DNA of 64,000 nt from Flaccisagitta enflata (Eukaryota; Chaetognatha; Sagittoidea; Aphragmophora): contig OZ231127.1 of assembly GCA_965153355.1 (NCBI GenBank), positions 62,062,001 through 62,126,000 on the forward strand. The letters are read 5' to 3'. The translations under genes were made by a program, and so were the position numbers. A model generated the notes under the pieces. The model searched no databases, was not told the DNA's origin, and was given only the letters and a program-made list of their open reading frames with translations. The stretch's first letter is position 1. Every line of letters starts with the position of its first letter. This document shows positions 42,358 through 53,070 of this stretch, piece by piece.

Positions 42358-42558
42358 GTTTTTAGTCGGGTGCACGCGACTCTACAACCCGCTTTGTCCA
42401 TCGGTCGGTCGGTTGGTCGGTTGGTCCGTCACACTTTACTTTTTTTTATGATTTTATTTCTTGGACCTCACTGCTCCTGCCCGCGTTGTCTAGTAACCTC
42501 AAATATGGCCCCCCACCCACCCGCACGCGACTTCGGTAGCCGTGTATCCAGCCTTGTT
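42358..42558 (-). mobile_element. Family A element, GTCGCGTGC subtype
   Basis: TTTTAGTCGGGTGCACGCGA, CTACAACCCGCTTTGTCC, CGGT run, CACACTTTACTTT, CCCACCCGCACGCGACTTCG and GTGTATCCAGCCTTGTT. Confidence 0.82.
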
Positions 42559-43563
42559 AAAAAAAAAATGTGTATCAGAAAATCTTTTCTTCACGCACAT
42601 CACGTCATAACCGATAACTCAGCAACCCTGATCTTAGCGATTTTTTCAAGCGGGCCAGTCGGGCCCGCTCCCGGAGATTTTAGCGTGCCCGACAGCAAAA
42701 CAGCGGGCCCGACATAATTACTGTTCTCCTGCTGCACAAATCTCTCTCTAATGTTACAACAAAACAACTGTTGTCTTTCTAGACTGTCAATAAGCAATTT
42801 GAATATGTTTGGCAAAAAAGGAAGTTGATTTAAGTCGCATGCTACGGGACTCTAGAACTCACTTTGTCCATCCATTGCTCTGTTGGTTAGTCCGTCCGTC
42901 ACAAAGTTCCCTTTTCATCTTTAGACAGTTTGGTACAATTCCGAATGTTTGAAAGGCTTTTAAAGAGTCTTTTGTTCATTTTTTCGTCTTCCCAATTTTT
43001 GTTAGCTATGTTTGAAAGTACCAACGCATGCGAGGGTGTTTTCGTAAACCTTTTTTCAGCATCATGTCATAAAATGGAAGAGAAAAAAAAAACTACTTTT
43101 GGAAGGGTAAGATTGTCCTAAGCAGTGATGCAAGGTGTTCATTTTTTATTTTTTTCTTGGCACTAAAGCCCAGTTGTGAAATGGCTTTGATTGTGTAATT
43201 TTTTAACCAAAAAAAAAAAAACGCTCATGTAATATGAATGAAGTGAGATCAAAGAAAAATCATCACCATTTTAGCATTCGTAAAAATATACCAAGCCAAA
43301 TGAGAGCGGGCCCATCGGGCCCGCATCCTGAAAAAAAGCAGGCCCGACGGCCAAAATGCGGGCCTCGGGCCCGCGGGCCCGCTCTAAAATCAGGGCTGCC
43401 GATAAGATCTACAAAAACTTACACTTACTCGTCATGCATATGAACGGCACCCCGCATCATAACTGCCACATCTAAAATGTGCGTTTTCTCACTTTTTAAC
43501 TCGACCATCACAGGCCAATGGACCAACGAACAAGGCCTCTTATGAATTACATTAGTTTAAAAA
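42559..43563. other. No gene; short GGGCCCGC-rich repeats
   Basis: Two blocks at 42645-42715 and 43300-43395 contain repeated CGGGCCCGC words in opposite orientation around an AT-rich 600-base core. This may be a low-copy inverted repeat. A family A terminal fragment lies at 42832-42900 (AAGTCGCATGCTACGGGACT). Confidence 0.45.
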
Positions 43564-44240
43564 AACAAAGCCGGATACACGGCTACCCCAGTCGCGTGTG
43601 GGTGGGCAGGAACAGCGCTGGAGAGGGTCACAAGAGCATTTGGGCAGGAGCAGTAGGCCCAAAAAAGCTCAAAAACGCTAAAAAAGTAACAAGTCATCCA
43701 AGGATCGCACATGGCCAGCGGTACCCAATGCCCTGCTTAGAGTGATTAGCTGAAGAAGTGGAGTGAGAGCAGGGCAGCGGCCCCGAAGGGCCAATGTCCT
43801 GTAGGACACAGAGGTGAATTTCCATACGTCTTGAGCAATTATCCATGATATTCAATGGGAACATTGCATTTTTTCAATTTCTTGTCAATTTGCCATATCA
43901 TTCAATAGGAATATAACATTATTTTTAGTTTTTATCAATTTTTCATGTTATTCAATAGGAAACATACATTCTTTGTTTTTTTCTTTATTTTCCGTGTTAT
44001 TCAATGGGGAGTTTGCATTTTGTCGATATTCCATGTTATTCAATGGGAATTTGAGGCTTGAGAAGCTTCGGCGGGGGGGACGTACGGACGGACGTATGGA
44101 CGTATGGAAATTCACCCCTGTGTCCTACAGGACATCGGCCCTTTGGGGCCGCTGCCCAAAAAGGGGACCGACCAACGGCACCAACCAACCGACCAACCGA
44201 CCAACATGGCGGGGTGTAGAGTCGCATAGCACGCGACTAA
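43564..44240 (+). mobile_element. Family A element carrying a B2 cassette
   Basis: The left half is AACAAAGCCGGATACACGG, CAGTCGCGTGTGGGTGGGC, GGCCCAAAAAAGCTC; the B2 element follows (43689-44162); then the right half GGACCGACCAACGGCACC, CATGGCGGGGTGTAGAGTC and hairpin GTCGCATAGCACGCGAC with TAA. The two halves together make one complete family A element. Confidence 0.8.
43689..44162 (+). mobile_element. Family B element, B2 subtype
   Basis: ACAAGTCATCCAAGGATCGC, GGCCAGCGGTACCCAATGCC, GGGCAGCGGCCCCGAAGGGC, GTCCTGTAGGACACAGAGG and GAATTTCC. Interior imperfect units around TTATTCAATGGGAA. Mirrored GAAATTCACCCCTGTGTCC to GGGGCCGCTGCCCAAAAA. Confidence 0.85.
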
Positions 44241-44333
44241 TACGCATATATTATTTAGCACAACCTTTTTTTCCGAAAATAAAGAAGAGAGCAATGCAAG
44301 CAAAATCAGTAAATGGTTTCTTCCGTAATTGTC

Positions 44334-44715
44334 CTTTTGGGCAGCGGTCCCAAAGGGGTCGATGACCTATGGTTTCATACATGAGGAATTTTCTCTTTCT
44401 CCTTCTTCTCCGTCCCCCCTCAAATCCAAGTCTTGAGGCCCAAATTCCAGTCTGGACGCCCAAATCCCAGTCTTCAGGCCCAAATTCTAGCCTCTAGGCC
44501 CAAATTCTAGCCTCTACGCCCAAATTTTAACCTAAAGGCTAAAATCCTAGCCTGGAGGCCTGGAGGAGGAGGAGGAGGGGGAGGAGAAAATTCCCCATAT
44601 GTGTGAAAGCATAGGTCATCAACCCATTTGGGGCCGCTGTCCTGCTCCCCCTTCAACTTCATGCACAACCTACTCAGGCGGGGCATGGGTACCGCTGACC
44701 ATCTGACGCTTTTGT
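44334..44715 (-). mobile_element. Family B element, B3 subtype
   Basis: TTTTGGGCAGCGGTCCCAAA, GTCGATGACCTATGG, GAGGAATTTTCTC. Cargo of GGCCCAAATTCTAGCCTC units. Mirrored GGGGAGGAGAAAATTCCCC, GCATAGGTCATCAACCC, GGGGCCGCTGTCC. Outer GGGCATGGGTACCGCTGACC and degenerate GACGCTTTTGTGAC. Confidence 0.78.
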
Positions 44716-44756
44716 GACTTTTTTATCTGTCAGCTGTATACTACAGTTTTTATATC

Positions 44757-45165
44757 GCCTCCTTCTTCTTCTTCTCCCTCTTCTTCTTCTCCTTCTTCTT
44801 CTCCTTCTATTTTTTCTTTTTCTTTTCCGTCTTTTTTTCCTCTTTTCCTGTTCTATTAATTTCTACCATTCCTGTCCATTACATTTTCCTCTTCTTCTTC
44901 TTCTTCTTCTTCTTCTTCTTCTTCTTCTTCTTCTTCTTCTTCTTCTTCTTCTTCTTCTTCTTCTTCTTCTTCTTCTGCTTCTTCTTCTTCTTCTGCTTCT
45001 TCTTCTTCTTCTGCTTCTTCTTCTTCCTTGTCTTCTTCTTCTGCTCCTTCATTTTTCTTCCTCCACCTAATCTTCTTCTTCTCCTTATTTTCTTTCTGTT
45101 CCTCGTCTTTGGCTTCTTCTTCATCTTCATCTTCATCTTCTCCTTCTCCTTCTCCTTCTCCTTCT

Positions 45166-45246
<81 letters not shown>

Positions 45247-45260
45247 TCTCTCTCACACAC
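44757..45260. repeat. (TTC)n then (CT)n compound microsatellite
   Basis: TTC/TTCC triplets from 44760, nearly pure at 44888-45030, then CTTCTC hexamers and CT dinucleotides at 45171-45255. The poly-Leu and poly-Glu/Lys frames are artefacts. Confidence 0.96.
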
Positions 45261-46240
45261 ATTTTTCCCCACGTCTTCTTATCGTTCTTTTCCAAAAACA
45301 AAATCTGCAAAATTCTATTTAAGTATTCTTGCGTAAAAGTCTAAGTTTGCATAGAAACGCACAAAATCAAAAAAATAAACACATGGCCCTGTTCTACATT
45401 CACTAGGGATCACAGCTATGTTCTTGGAAATGCAAAATATGACTCGTGGAGGCAGTCTTAGAATTTTACGTCCAAGATATAATATTTTCCAAAGCTCTCA
45501 CTCTTCATATTTTTTCTGGAGTTAGGTCAAAATAAGTGGAAAAAAACCTTCGGGAGGGTGAGTTTTTGAGACCTAATGATGACCAGGGTTCCAACTGACA
45601 ATGATTAAAAGGCGTTTTTGTGTTTGAGTGGCTTATGATAATACAATACATTTAAATTCCCTGACTTCTCTGAATATGCAAATTGGCTTTGCAACAAGAG
45701 GGAGGTACATATTTTTAGGGATTTTTTGCTTTTTGGTCGAGAGAAAATACTAACGAACTTAAGTAGTCGCACTGTAGGTCTATGGCACCACCCATGACCG
45801 ATCATTTAGTCTTTGGGTCTGTATCATACAAGGAAAATGTGATATCACACTCAAGTGGTAGGAAAATGTCGCAACGCTAGATTCTCCCTTTTCTGGCATT
45901 TCCCAAATAGTTTTTTGCTACTTCTTCCATATTCCTGGACTTGGAATCTGTTAAAGCATGTCGATAGGTACCTGAGCTGTTCCCTCACTGGTGTAAAGGA
46001 TGAAGGGAACAAAACGGAAAAGATTTAAGTGTGTTTTACGCCTAAAAACTGGATGAAAAAGTAGTTTTTTTATCGTCAACATTCCGACCTATGAAGATAA
46101 TCATATGTGATATGCCGCTTAACAGCTAGATCGTAACCCAGCTTGAACGCCCATGTTATCTTTCATTCTTCCAGTGAGATTTTGAATGTAAGGGGCTGAT
46201 TTGAACAATCTTTGGATGGACTCCATCATTCATTCTTGTG
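45261..46240. other. No gene recognised
   Basis: AT-rich unique-looking sequence; no exon, inverted repeat or known repeat end. Confidence 0.45.
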
Positions 46241-46243
46241 GTT

Positions 46244-46400
46244 TTTAGTCGTGGACTTGCGACTTTATGAGAGACTTTCCACATCTGTTCGTTTCTCCAG
46301 TCATCTTTTGGTCCATACGTCCGTCCGTTGGTTCGTCCAACCATCCGTCCATCTGTCTCTCCCTTGATCCGCCCGTCTGTCCGCCCATAACGCAAAAGTG
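46244..46400 (-). mobile_element. Degenerate family A element
   Basis: TTTTTAGTCGTGGACTTGCG, ACTTTATGAGAGACTTTCC and a degraded CCGT-type run. A left-end remnant of another copy (AACAAGGCTAAATATACGGC, CCAGTCGCGTAC) is at 46738-46775. Confidence 0.65.
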
Positions 46401-46775
46401 AAAAAGAGTACCAACGTGCTTTTCAAAATGCTCCTCAAAATGGTAGCGTTTATGATATGTACAAGATATGTCTGTGCGTGAATATTTATATATTAGATTT
46501 ACGCGTAATCTTCGTGAGAGCAAGAGCCTTTTCCCACTTTGTCACGACCACCGAACACAAATTCTCATTTTCCCACTTTATTTTTCAACTCGTTACTTTG
46601 GCATACATAAGGAGTTTTCGGCGCTCACGGAAGCCGCTCCTTATTAGTAGAGACTTAGCACGTATATCCTGTCTCTCTGTTTCATCTCACGTCTTTGTCA
46701 CGTACTTTGTGGGTAAGATGAAAGCAGAGATAAAGAACAAGGCTAAATATACGGCTATTCCAGTCGCGTACTGAG

Positions 46776-47333
46776 TTAGTAAAGGACACTAAGGCGTTTG
46801 GAAAGTAGCATAGCGCATGGCAGTAGGGAAGGTCATATTGCGAACCTTGATGTATCTTCATGTAAGTTGGCAAAAACATTCGAGATGCTATTCGGAAAAG
46901 ATTGAGACCTTGCGCGACCTTCAACTCCTTGTATCTTCATCGTTCACAAAATGAAAAAAAAAATCTTGAAAAAAATTGAACCGAGTTTCCTCTCCGATTT
47001 AACCAGTTCGGTATGACAATTTTCCTCCCTAAAATCCCCAACAGCACATTTGATGAAGTTGTGTCCGGTGGTTTCCATGGCATTCTACTCCTTGATTTCT
47101 TTTGTAAACAAAGTTCCCCCATGAGTTATCAAGAAAATTATGAATAGAAAAGTCCGATGAAAAATAGAAAGAAAAAGAGAACGAAAAAAGCTTGCCGTAA
47201 GAACCGTCAAAAATCATTTTTCATCTATTCTTCCGTCGGAAAATTAAAAAACCGCTTGACCAAAACATTTCTGGAAGTGTAGGGTAATACCCCAAAACTA
47301 AGCTCTTGCAGTGAAGTGATTTCCTGCTCATGA
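46776..47333. other. No gene recognised
   Basis: AT-rich sequence without supported features. Confidence 0.45.
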
Positions 47334-47341
47334 GTTTCTAT

Positions 47342-47668
47342 TAGGGCGGCTACTTGGAGGGTCAAATGTGGTCAAGTTTCAAACCGCCTCAGCCAACTAA
47401 CCATACACTCTACGTCATATTTAAAAAGGAATTGAGGCCAGCGGAGATCGGTATCTGGAAAGAAAACCCGCACGGCAACACTATAGAGTTACAATGGGCG
47501 TAAAATTGCTTTCATATACTTTACCATTGTGTTGCCGTGCGGGTTTCTTGATCAAATACCGACCTCTGCTTGTCTGATTTACTGCCTAAATGCCGCTTAG
47601 AATGTACGGTTAGATGGCGGAGGAATTCTAAATTTTGAGCCAAAATCACCCTTCAGGTAACCAGCCTA
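47342..47668. mobile_element. hAT-type MITE with 8-bp target duplication
   Basis: Ends TAGGGCGGCTACTTGG and inverse TAGGCTGGTTACCTGA align without gaps. GTTTCTAT lies immediately outside both (47334-47341, 47669-47676). The inner arms contain ACCCGCACGGCAACAC and its inverse. An 8-bp duplication with a TAGGG-type end is the hAT pattern. 327 bp, non-coding. Confidence 0.85.
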
Positions 47669-47820
47669 GTTTCTATACCCATTTTATGTAACGCGAACTT
47701 AAGCAATCATCTGTCATTCAGTCTACGTGCGGCAGTGTACAGAGAGGCTATGCAGAGTGACAAGCAAAGCGAAGCAGTCAATTTTTTCACGATCGCGATT
47801 AGATCAGAATGCGGATTGAC

Positions 47821-47973
47821 TTTTTAGTTGCAGACACGCAACTCTATAAGAGGCTTTGTCCGTCCGTTGGTCTGTCCGTCGGTCCATAATGATCGAGTCG
47901 AAAAGTGGGAAAACGCGCATTTCCGCCCCTGCCCACCTGTCCGCAACTGATGGCCGTGTATCCGGCCTTGTTT
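47821..47973 (-). mobile_element. Family A element, GTTGCAGAC subtype
   Basis: TTTTTAGTTGCAGACACGCA, ACTCTATAAGAGGCTTTG, CCGT run, GAGTCGAAAAGTGGGAAAAC, GCCCCTGCCCACC, TGTCCGCAACTG, GTGTATCCGGCCTTGTT. Nearly the same as 6823-6970. Confidence 0.85.
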
Positions 47974-48084
47974 CATCTATAAAATGTTATTCTCCATGTG
48001 TGCTAAAATCTTTTTCCTTTCCTTCCCTCGTATTTCCCGCTTTTTCCCTTTTTTTTCTTTTCGTTTCTTTCTTTTATCTCCCAT

Positions 48085-48093
48085 ATCTTTGTT

Positions 48094-48157
<64 letters not shown>

Positions 48158-48519
48158 TTTTTCTTTTTTTCTTTCTTTCTTTCCGTCTTTCTTTGTCTGT
48201 CATTTTGTCTGTCTTTTTGTCTTTCTTTTTGTCTTTCTCTCTGTTTTTCTTTCCGTCTTTCTTTCTGTCTTTCTTTCCGTCTTTCTCTCTTTCTTTCCGT
48301 CTGTCTTTCTTTCTTTCCGTCTGTCTTTCTTTCTTTCCGTCTGTCTTTCTTTCTTTCCGTCTGTCTTTCTTTCTTTCCGTCTGTCTTTCTTTCTTTCCGT
48401 CTGTCTTTCTTTCCATCTGTCTTTCTTTCTTTCCGTCTGTCTTTCTTTCTTTCCGTCTGTCTTTCTTTCTTTCCGTCTGTCTTTCCTTTTTTCCGTCTGT
48501 CTTTCCTTCTTTCCGTCTG

Positions 48520-48591
<72 letters not shown>

Positions 48592-48610
48592 TCTTTCTTT
48601 CTTTCCAGTT
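48085..48610. repeat. (CTTT)n and TTTCCGTCTGTC higher-order simple repeat
   Basis: CTTT tetranucleotides flank a central block (48240-48525) in which CTTTCTTTCCGTCTGT-type units recur about every 24 bases. It ends with CTTG and CTTT runs. The nested periodicity implies secondary expansion of a mutated unit. Confidence 0.9.
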
Positions 48611-48889
48611 TTTTATTCTTTTTCTTCCAAACAGACGGTCACTTAGTTTGTCGGTCGGTCACGATTTTTTGCGATTCGTGCATGAGCGGACCTCCGCTCT
48701 TTTTCAAAATGCCCAACTAGTCTTTTTCATCACTATCCACACATGACTTGAGTTAAAATTCGCGTTTATCTGTTATTCTGAATTATGGACGAATGGATAA
48801 AAGGAAGAATGGACGTATTAACTGACAATTTGAGGACGCTACTATACGCTAAGACGCAATGATTATGTACGAATTTGTCCCCCTCATTC

Positions 48890-49032
48890 TTTTTAGGAGC
48901 AACAAAGCACCTCTATAACTGGCTGTGTCCATCCGTCCGTTGGTCGGTCGGTCGGTCGGTCGGTTGGTCTGTCGGTAACACATTCGTTCGACGATCCACA
49001 CGTCGCACCTTATTGGCCTACTTGGCCTTGTT
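48890..49032 (-). mobile_element. Degenerate family A element, AGCACC variant
   Basis: TTTTAGGAGCAACAAAGCAC, CTCTATAACTGGCTGTGTCC, CGGT run, and a distal end CGTCGCACCTTATTGGCC with TTGGCCTTGTT. Confidence 0.65.
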
Positions 49033-49065
49033 TTTCGCTCGTCTTACCTTCAAACAAAGTCGTTC

Positions 49066-49182
49066 TCAGAAAATGCGAACATTGAAAAACAAGGATAGCG
49101 GTGCTCTACGACCAGAAATCGACACTCGCTATCAAGAAGGAACACCGAGACCCGATGCAATGGAATCTCTCCTTTTTCCCTA
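49066..49182 (+). CDS. Possible terminal exon of an unknown gene
   Basis: After an AG at about 49065 (TCGTTCTCAG) the frame KMRTLKNKDSGALRPEID runs on for 38 codons and ends MESLLFP with TAA at 49180-49182. Mixed, hydrophilic, non-repetitive sequence looks coding, but no upstream exon is identified and a family A end lies just 5'. Confidence 0.3.
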
Positions 49183-49657
49183 ATTTGCATAATGCAGTCA
49201 GTCCTCAACTAAGGTTACGGAACTTTCGTTAAGAACATTTGCTCATGAAACTTCCTAGCCTAAACGAATGTTTAGGTTATAAGAGAAAAGTGGATATGCT
49301 TTAAGTAATGTAGTTAATCGTTATCAACTACTTGAAGATTTACTGACAAGCTGTGACTCTAATTGAACCCAACAGCGTCTATTGTGCTTTTTGTTAGCGA
49401 AAAGTGTTATGAACGATGAACAAACAAGGACTTGAACGCGGATTTTTTTGCCATTGCTCATCATTTTTCAAGTCGGATGTCCTCCGTAATTTACATGGCC
49501 ATCTGAGACAAAAACGCATATTGACCTACCCTAGCATGGCAGTATTGCCAAATAACAGAGGTATCAAAGCTTAAAGGTAAAGTGCGATTGACTGACGGAC
49601 CGATCTTCGACACAACCGACGGACAGTCATGGAGCATCGAGCACTACATATAGAAAT

Positions 49658-49660
<3 letters not shown>
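49183..49660. other. No gene recognised
   Basis: AT-rich sequence, no supported feature. A short GGACCGAT/GGAC patch at 49590-49625 may be a family A remnant. Confidence 0.45.
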
Positions 49661-49742
<82 letters not shown>

Positions 49743-49752
49743 GAGAGAGACA
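49661..49752. repeat. (GA)n microsatellite
   Basis: GA tract, nearly pure. Confidence 0.97.
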
Positions 49753-49850
49753 AACAGACCCAGTCATATATACAAAAAAAGAGAGAACGAAAAAAAATCA
49801 AGGAAAAAAAAAAGATAGAATGGAAGAGGAAGAAGAGGGAAGAAGAAGAA

Positions 49851-50426
49851 CAAGGCCGGATACACGGCTACCGAAGTCGCGTGCGGGTGGGCAGGGGCAA
49901 AATTTGAGGTCACCAGATCATTTGGGCAGGAGAAGTGAGGTCAAAGAAATAAAATCATAAAAACAAGGCCGGATACACGGCTACCCCTTTCGCGTGCGGG
50001 TGGGCAGGGGCCATAATTGAGGTCACTTCATCATTTGGGCAAGAGCAGTGAGGCCAAAAACCGCAAAAACCCAAAAAAAGTAAAGTGTGACGGACGGACG
50101 GACGGACGGACGGACCGACCGACCGACGGACCGACAAAGTGGGTTGTAGAGTCGTGTAGCACGCAACTAAAAAGTAAAGTGTGACCGACCGACCAACCGA
50201 CCAACCGACCGACCGACGGACAAAGCGGGTTGTAGAGTCGCGTGCACGCGACTAAAAACAAGGCCGGATAAGCGGCCACCAGTTGCGGATGGGTGGGCAG
50301 GGGCGGATATACGCGTTTTCCCACTTTTCGACTCGTGCTGACGGATGGACCGACGGACCAACGGATGGAGGGACGGACGGACGGACGGACAAAGCCTCTT
50401 ATGGAGTTGCGTGTCCGCAACTAAAA
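49851..50426 (+). mobile_element. Head-to-tail cluster of four family A copies
   Basis: Copy 1 is 49851-49962 (left part only, cut before the GGAC run). Copy 2 is 49963-50173, complete, GTCGCGTGC-like tag. A right half only lies at 50174-50258. Copy 4 is 50259-50426, GTTGCGGAT tag and GTTGCGTGTCCGCAAC hairpin. Each starts ACAAGGCCGGAT or joins at a CTAAAAA end with no spacer. Different subtypes sit side by side, so this is not a simple tandem duplication. Confidence 0.82.
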
Positions 50427-50635
50427 AGAAAAGAAAGAAAACAGATATACATCGAGTGCAAGCAATTCCGCACAAAAAATGAGTTTAGATCAAAATGTCA
50501 ACGTTTGGAAATCATCTGGTTATTAAACTCTCGCAGATGTTAATTGAGTTCGCAAGGAAACCTGATATGTCATCAAACAGAAAAATAAATAAAATGGTGT
50601 AGATACTCATCATTTCGATTTCGATATCCAATTTC

Positions 50636-50875
50636 CATTGACTGAAAATGAGAAATTTTATAATTCTCTCCGTTCAACGAACCCAAGAAAGAGGGAAGCG
50701 TTTTCATTTAGTAATTTTAACTTATATTATACCGTTTTTTTTTAGTCTCGTGCTACGCGATTTCCATTGACTGAAAATGAGAAATTTGAGAATTTTCTCC
50801 GTACAACGAACCCATGAAAGAGGGACGCGTTTTCATTGAGTAATTCTAACTTATATAATACCGGTTTTTTTTTAG
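50636..50875. repeat. Tandem duplication of ~120 bp ending in a family A terminus
   Basis: CCATTGACTGAAAATGAGAA starts both copies (about 50636 and 50762); the units differ by scattered substitutions. The first unit ends in TTTTTTTTAGTCTCGTGCTA and CGCGAT; the second runs into a full family A element. Confidence 0.85.
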
Positions 50876-51057
50876 TCGCATACTACGCGACTCTACACCC
50901 CGCTATGTCGGTCGGTCGGTTGGTCCCCTTTTTACTTTTTCGGCGTTTTTGAGATTTTTGAGCATACAGCTCCTGCCCAGATGCCCTAGTGATCTTCTCC
51001 AGCACTGCAACTGCCCACCCGCACGCGACTAGGGTAGCCGTGAATCCGGCCTTGTTC
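50868..51057 (-). mobile_element. Family A element, GTCGCATAC hairpin
   Basis: TTTTTTTTAGTCGCATACTA, CGCGACTCTACACCCCGC, TATGTCGGTCGGTCGG, GCTCCTGCCC, CACCCGCACGCGACTAGGG, GTGAATCCGGCCTTGTT. Confidence 0.83.
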
Positions 51058-51690
51058 GCCCTTAGACGCCCTTACATGCAAGCCCTTCTAACTCTAAGCG
51101 ATATTTCTAAGACAACTGGGAAATATCTTTGCTAATCACGATCAAGGAAGATTTTTCGTGACATTGACATCTATATAAGTAATTAGTATCTATATAGTAT
51201 AACTTAAAGGGCCATCAAATTTGGACGGCGCTCCGTTTATGAAGGGGACCGATGTGACGATGGCATAGGTATTAGCTTGTACCGAAATGACAAAAATCAA
51301 CAGTTTTGATTATCTACAAGTAGTTATCACTGTAGAAGTGTTCAGGGAAGGTGATGGAAACGATGACAACATTCGGAAATGAATTTTATCCATCCGCTTT
51401 TTATTTTGTATGATATGATATTAAATATGGCAATTTTTGCTCAAAATTGTCAAATTCTCATCGTTGCCAAGCCAAGTATGATAAGCTGATACATCAAAAG
51501 TGATAAGAATCATTGAAGGAAAGTGTCACGACTGGCATAGATAGAGATGAAATTGAGATATGCAAATAATATTTAGAAATGGGGGGGGGGGGTCAAGAGG
51601 AGGAGGAGGAGGAGGAGGAGGAGGAGGAGGAGGAGATGGAAATAGAGCCTTTGACGCTCGATCATAAATGCTCTGTAATAGCATCCCGTA
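51058..51690. other. No gene; contains a dispersed repeat end
   Basis: The segment at 51276-51325 (CTTGTACCGAAATGAC, GATTATCTACAAGTAG) is inverted relative to 55567-55616. A G-run and (GGA)n tract lie at 51580-51636. Confidence 0.45.
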
Positions 51691-51698
51691 ACTGTATG

Positions 51699-51778
51699 AT
51701 GTAAAGTAATTAAGCCATTTGTCATAGTGTAAGTGGAGCTCCACTTACACTATGACAAATGGCTTAATTACTTTACAT
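51699..51778. repeat. Perfect 80-bp palindrome without spacer
   Basis: Two 40-base arms meet at GGAGCTCC (centre between 51738 and 51739) with no mismatch. It lies 10 bases from a GA microsatellite. Confidence 0.95.
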
Positions 51779-51785
51779 GATCGAG

Positions 51786-51805
51786 ACAGAGAGAGAGAGA
51801 GAAAG

Positions 51806-51874
<69 letters not shown>
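51786..51874. repeat. (GA)n microsatellite
   Basis: GA tract with two early interruptions. A (GAAA)n tract follows at 51946-52008. Confidence 0.97.
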
Positions 51875-51875
<1 letters not shown>

Positions 51876-51972
51876 TAAAATAAAGAATGGATGAAATCAT
51901 TGCCATAGGAAAAGAATTAACGACAGTAAGAAAGTATGTAGGTAAAAAAAGAAAGAAAGAAAGAAAGAAAAA

Positions 51973-52007
<35 letters not shown>

Positions 52008-52763
52008 CTGGATACACGGCTAATCTAGTCGCGTGCGGGGGGGCAGGAGCAGTGCCGGAGAAGGTCACCAGGGCATATAGGCAAGATCCGTATGGTTAAA
52101 AAGCTCAAAATTGCAGAAAAAGCAAAAAGTCGCAAAAGCGTTAGATGATCACCGGTACTCGTGCCTAGCCTGAGTAGGTTGTACTTGAATTTAAAGGGGG
52201 AGCAAGGCAGCGACCTCAAAGGGGTCGATAACCTATGCTTTCTCGCATTTGAGGAATTTTCTCCACCTTCTCCTCCTCCTCTTCCTTCTCCTCCGTCCCT
52301 CCCTCTCAAATCCTAGTTTCAAGTTCTAAATTCCAGTCTTGAGACCCCAATCTTAGTCTTGAGGCCCAAATTCTAGCTTCAAGGTCCAAATCTCGCTCTG
52401 GAGGCCCAGATCCCAGCCTTGAGGCCTAAATTTGGGTCTCTTGGCTGGGATTTGGACATTGAGGTTGGGGTCTGGGCCTCCTGGCTGAGATTTGGGCCTC
52501 AAGGCTAGAATTTTGGGCTTGAGACTGGGAATGGGGTCTCAAAACTGGAATTTAAGCCTAGAGACTGGGATTTGAGGGGGGGGGGCTACGAAAAAGAACG
52601 AGTTGGAAAAAATGGAGAAAATTACCCAGATGTGTAAAAACATAGGCCATCGATCACGCTGCCCAAAAGGGGACCGACTGAACAACTGACCAACTGACCA
52701 ATTGACCAGCAGACCAATCGACATAGCGAGGTTTAGAGTCACGAAGCACGTGACTATAAAGAA
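52008..52763 (+). mobile_element. Family A element carrying a B3 cassette
   Basis: The left half is GCTGGATACACGGCTAATC, AGTCGCGTGCGGGGGGGC, GGAGAAGGTCACC; the B3 cassette is 52123-52669; the right half is GGACCGACTGAACAACTGAC, TCGACATAGCGAGGTTTAG and GTCACGAAGCACGTGAC. The right junction (CTGCCCAAAAGG, GGACCGAC) is the same as in 43564-44240. Confidence 0.8.
52123..52669 (+). mobile_element. Family B element, B3 subtype
   Basis: GTCGCAAAAGCGTTAGATG (mini-hairpin CGCAAAAGCG at 52131), CCGGTACTCGTGCC, AAGGCAGCGACCTCAAAG, GTCGATAACCTATGC, GAGGAATTTTCTCC. Cargo of GCCTTGAGGCCCAAATT-type units, the second half inverted. Mirrored end at about 52610-52669. Confidence 0.78.
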
Positions 52764-52867
52764 AAGAATGAAAGAAAGTATAAAAGAAAAAAGAAAGGAG
52801 GAAAGAAAAAGAGAGAAAGAAAGAAATGAAAAGAGATTTCGAGCAAAATTTGTTTTCTGCATTCATA

Positions 52868-53016
<149 letters not shown>

Positions 53017-53070
53017 TTGTTATTAAAGATAAAGAGGAAAGCGTGATATATTTTGCTTCTGCCCTTACTG

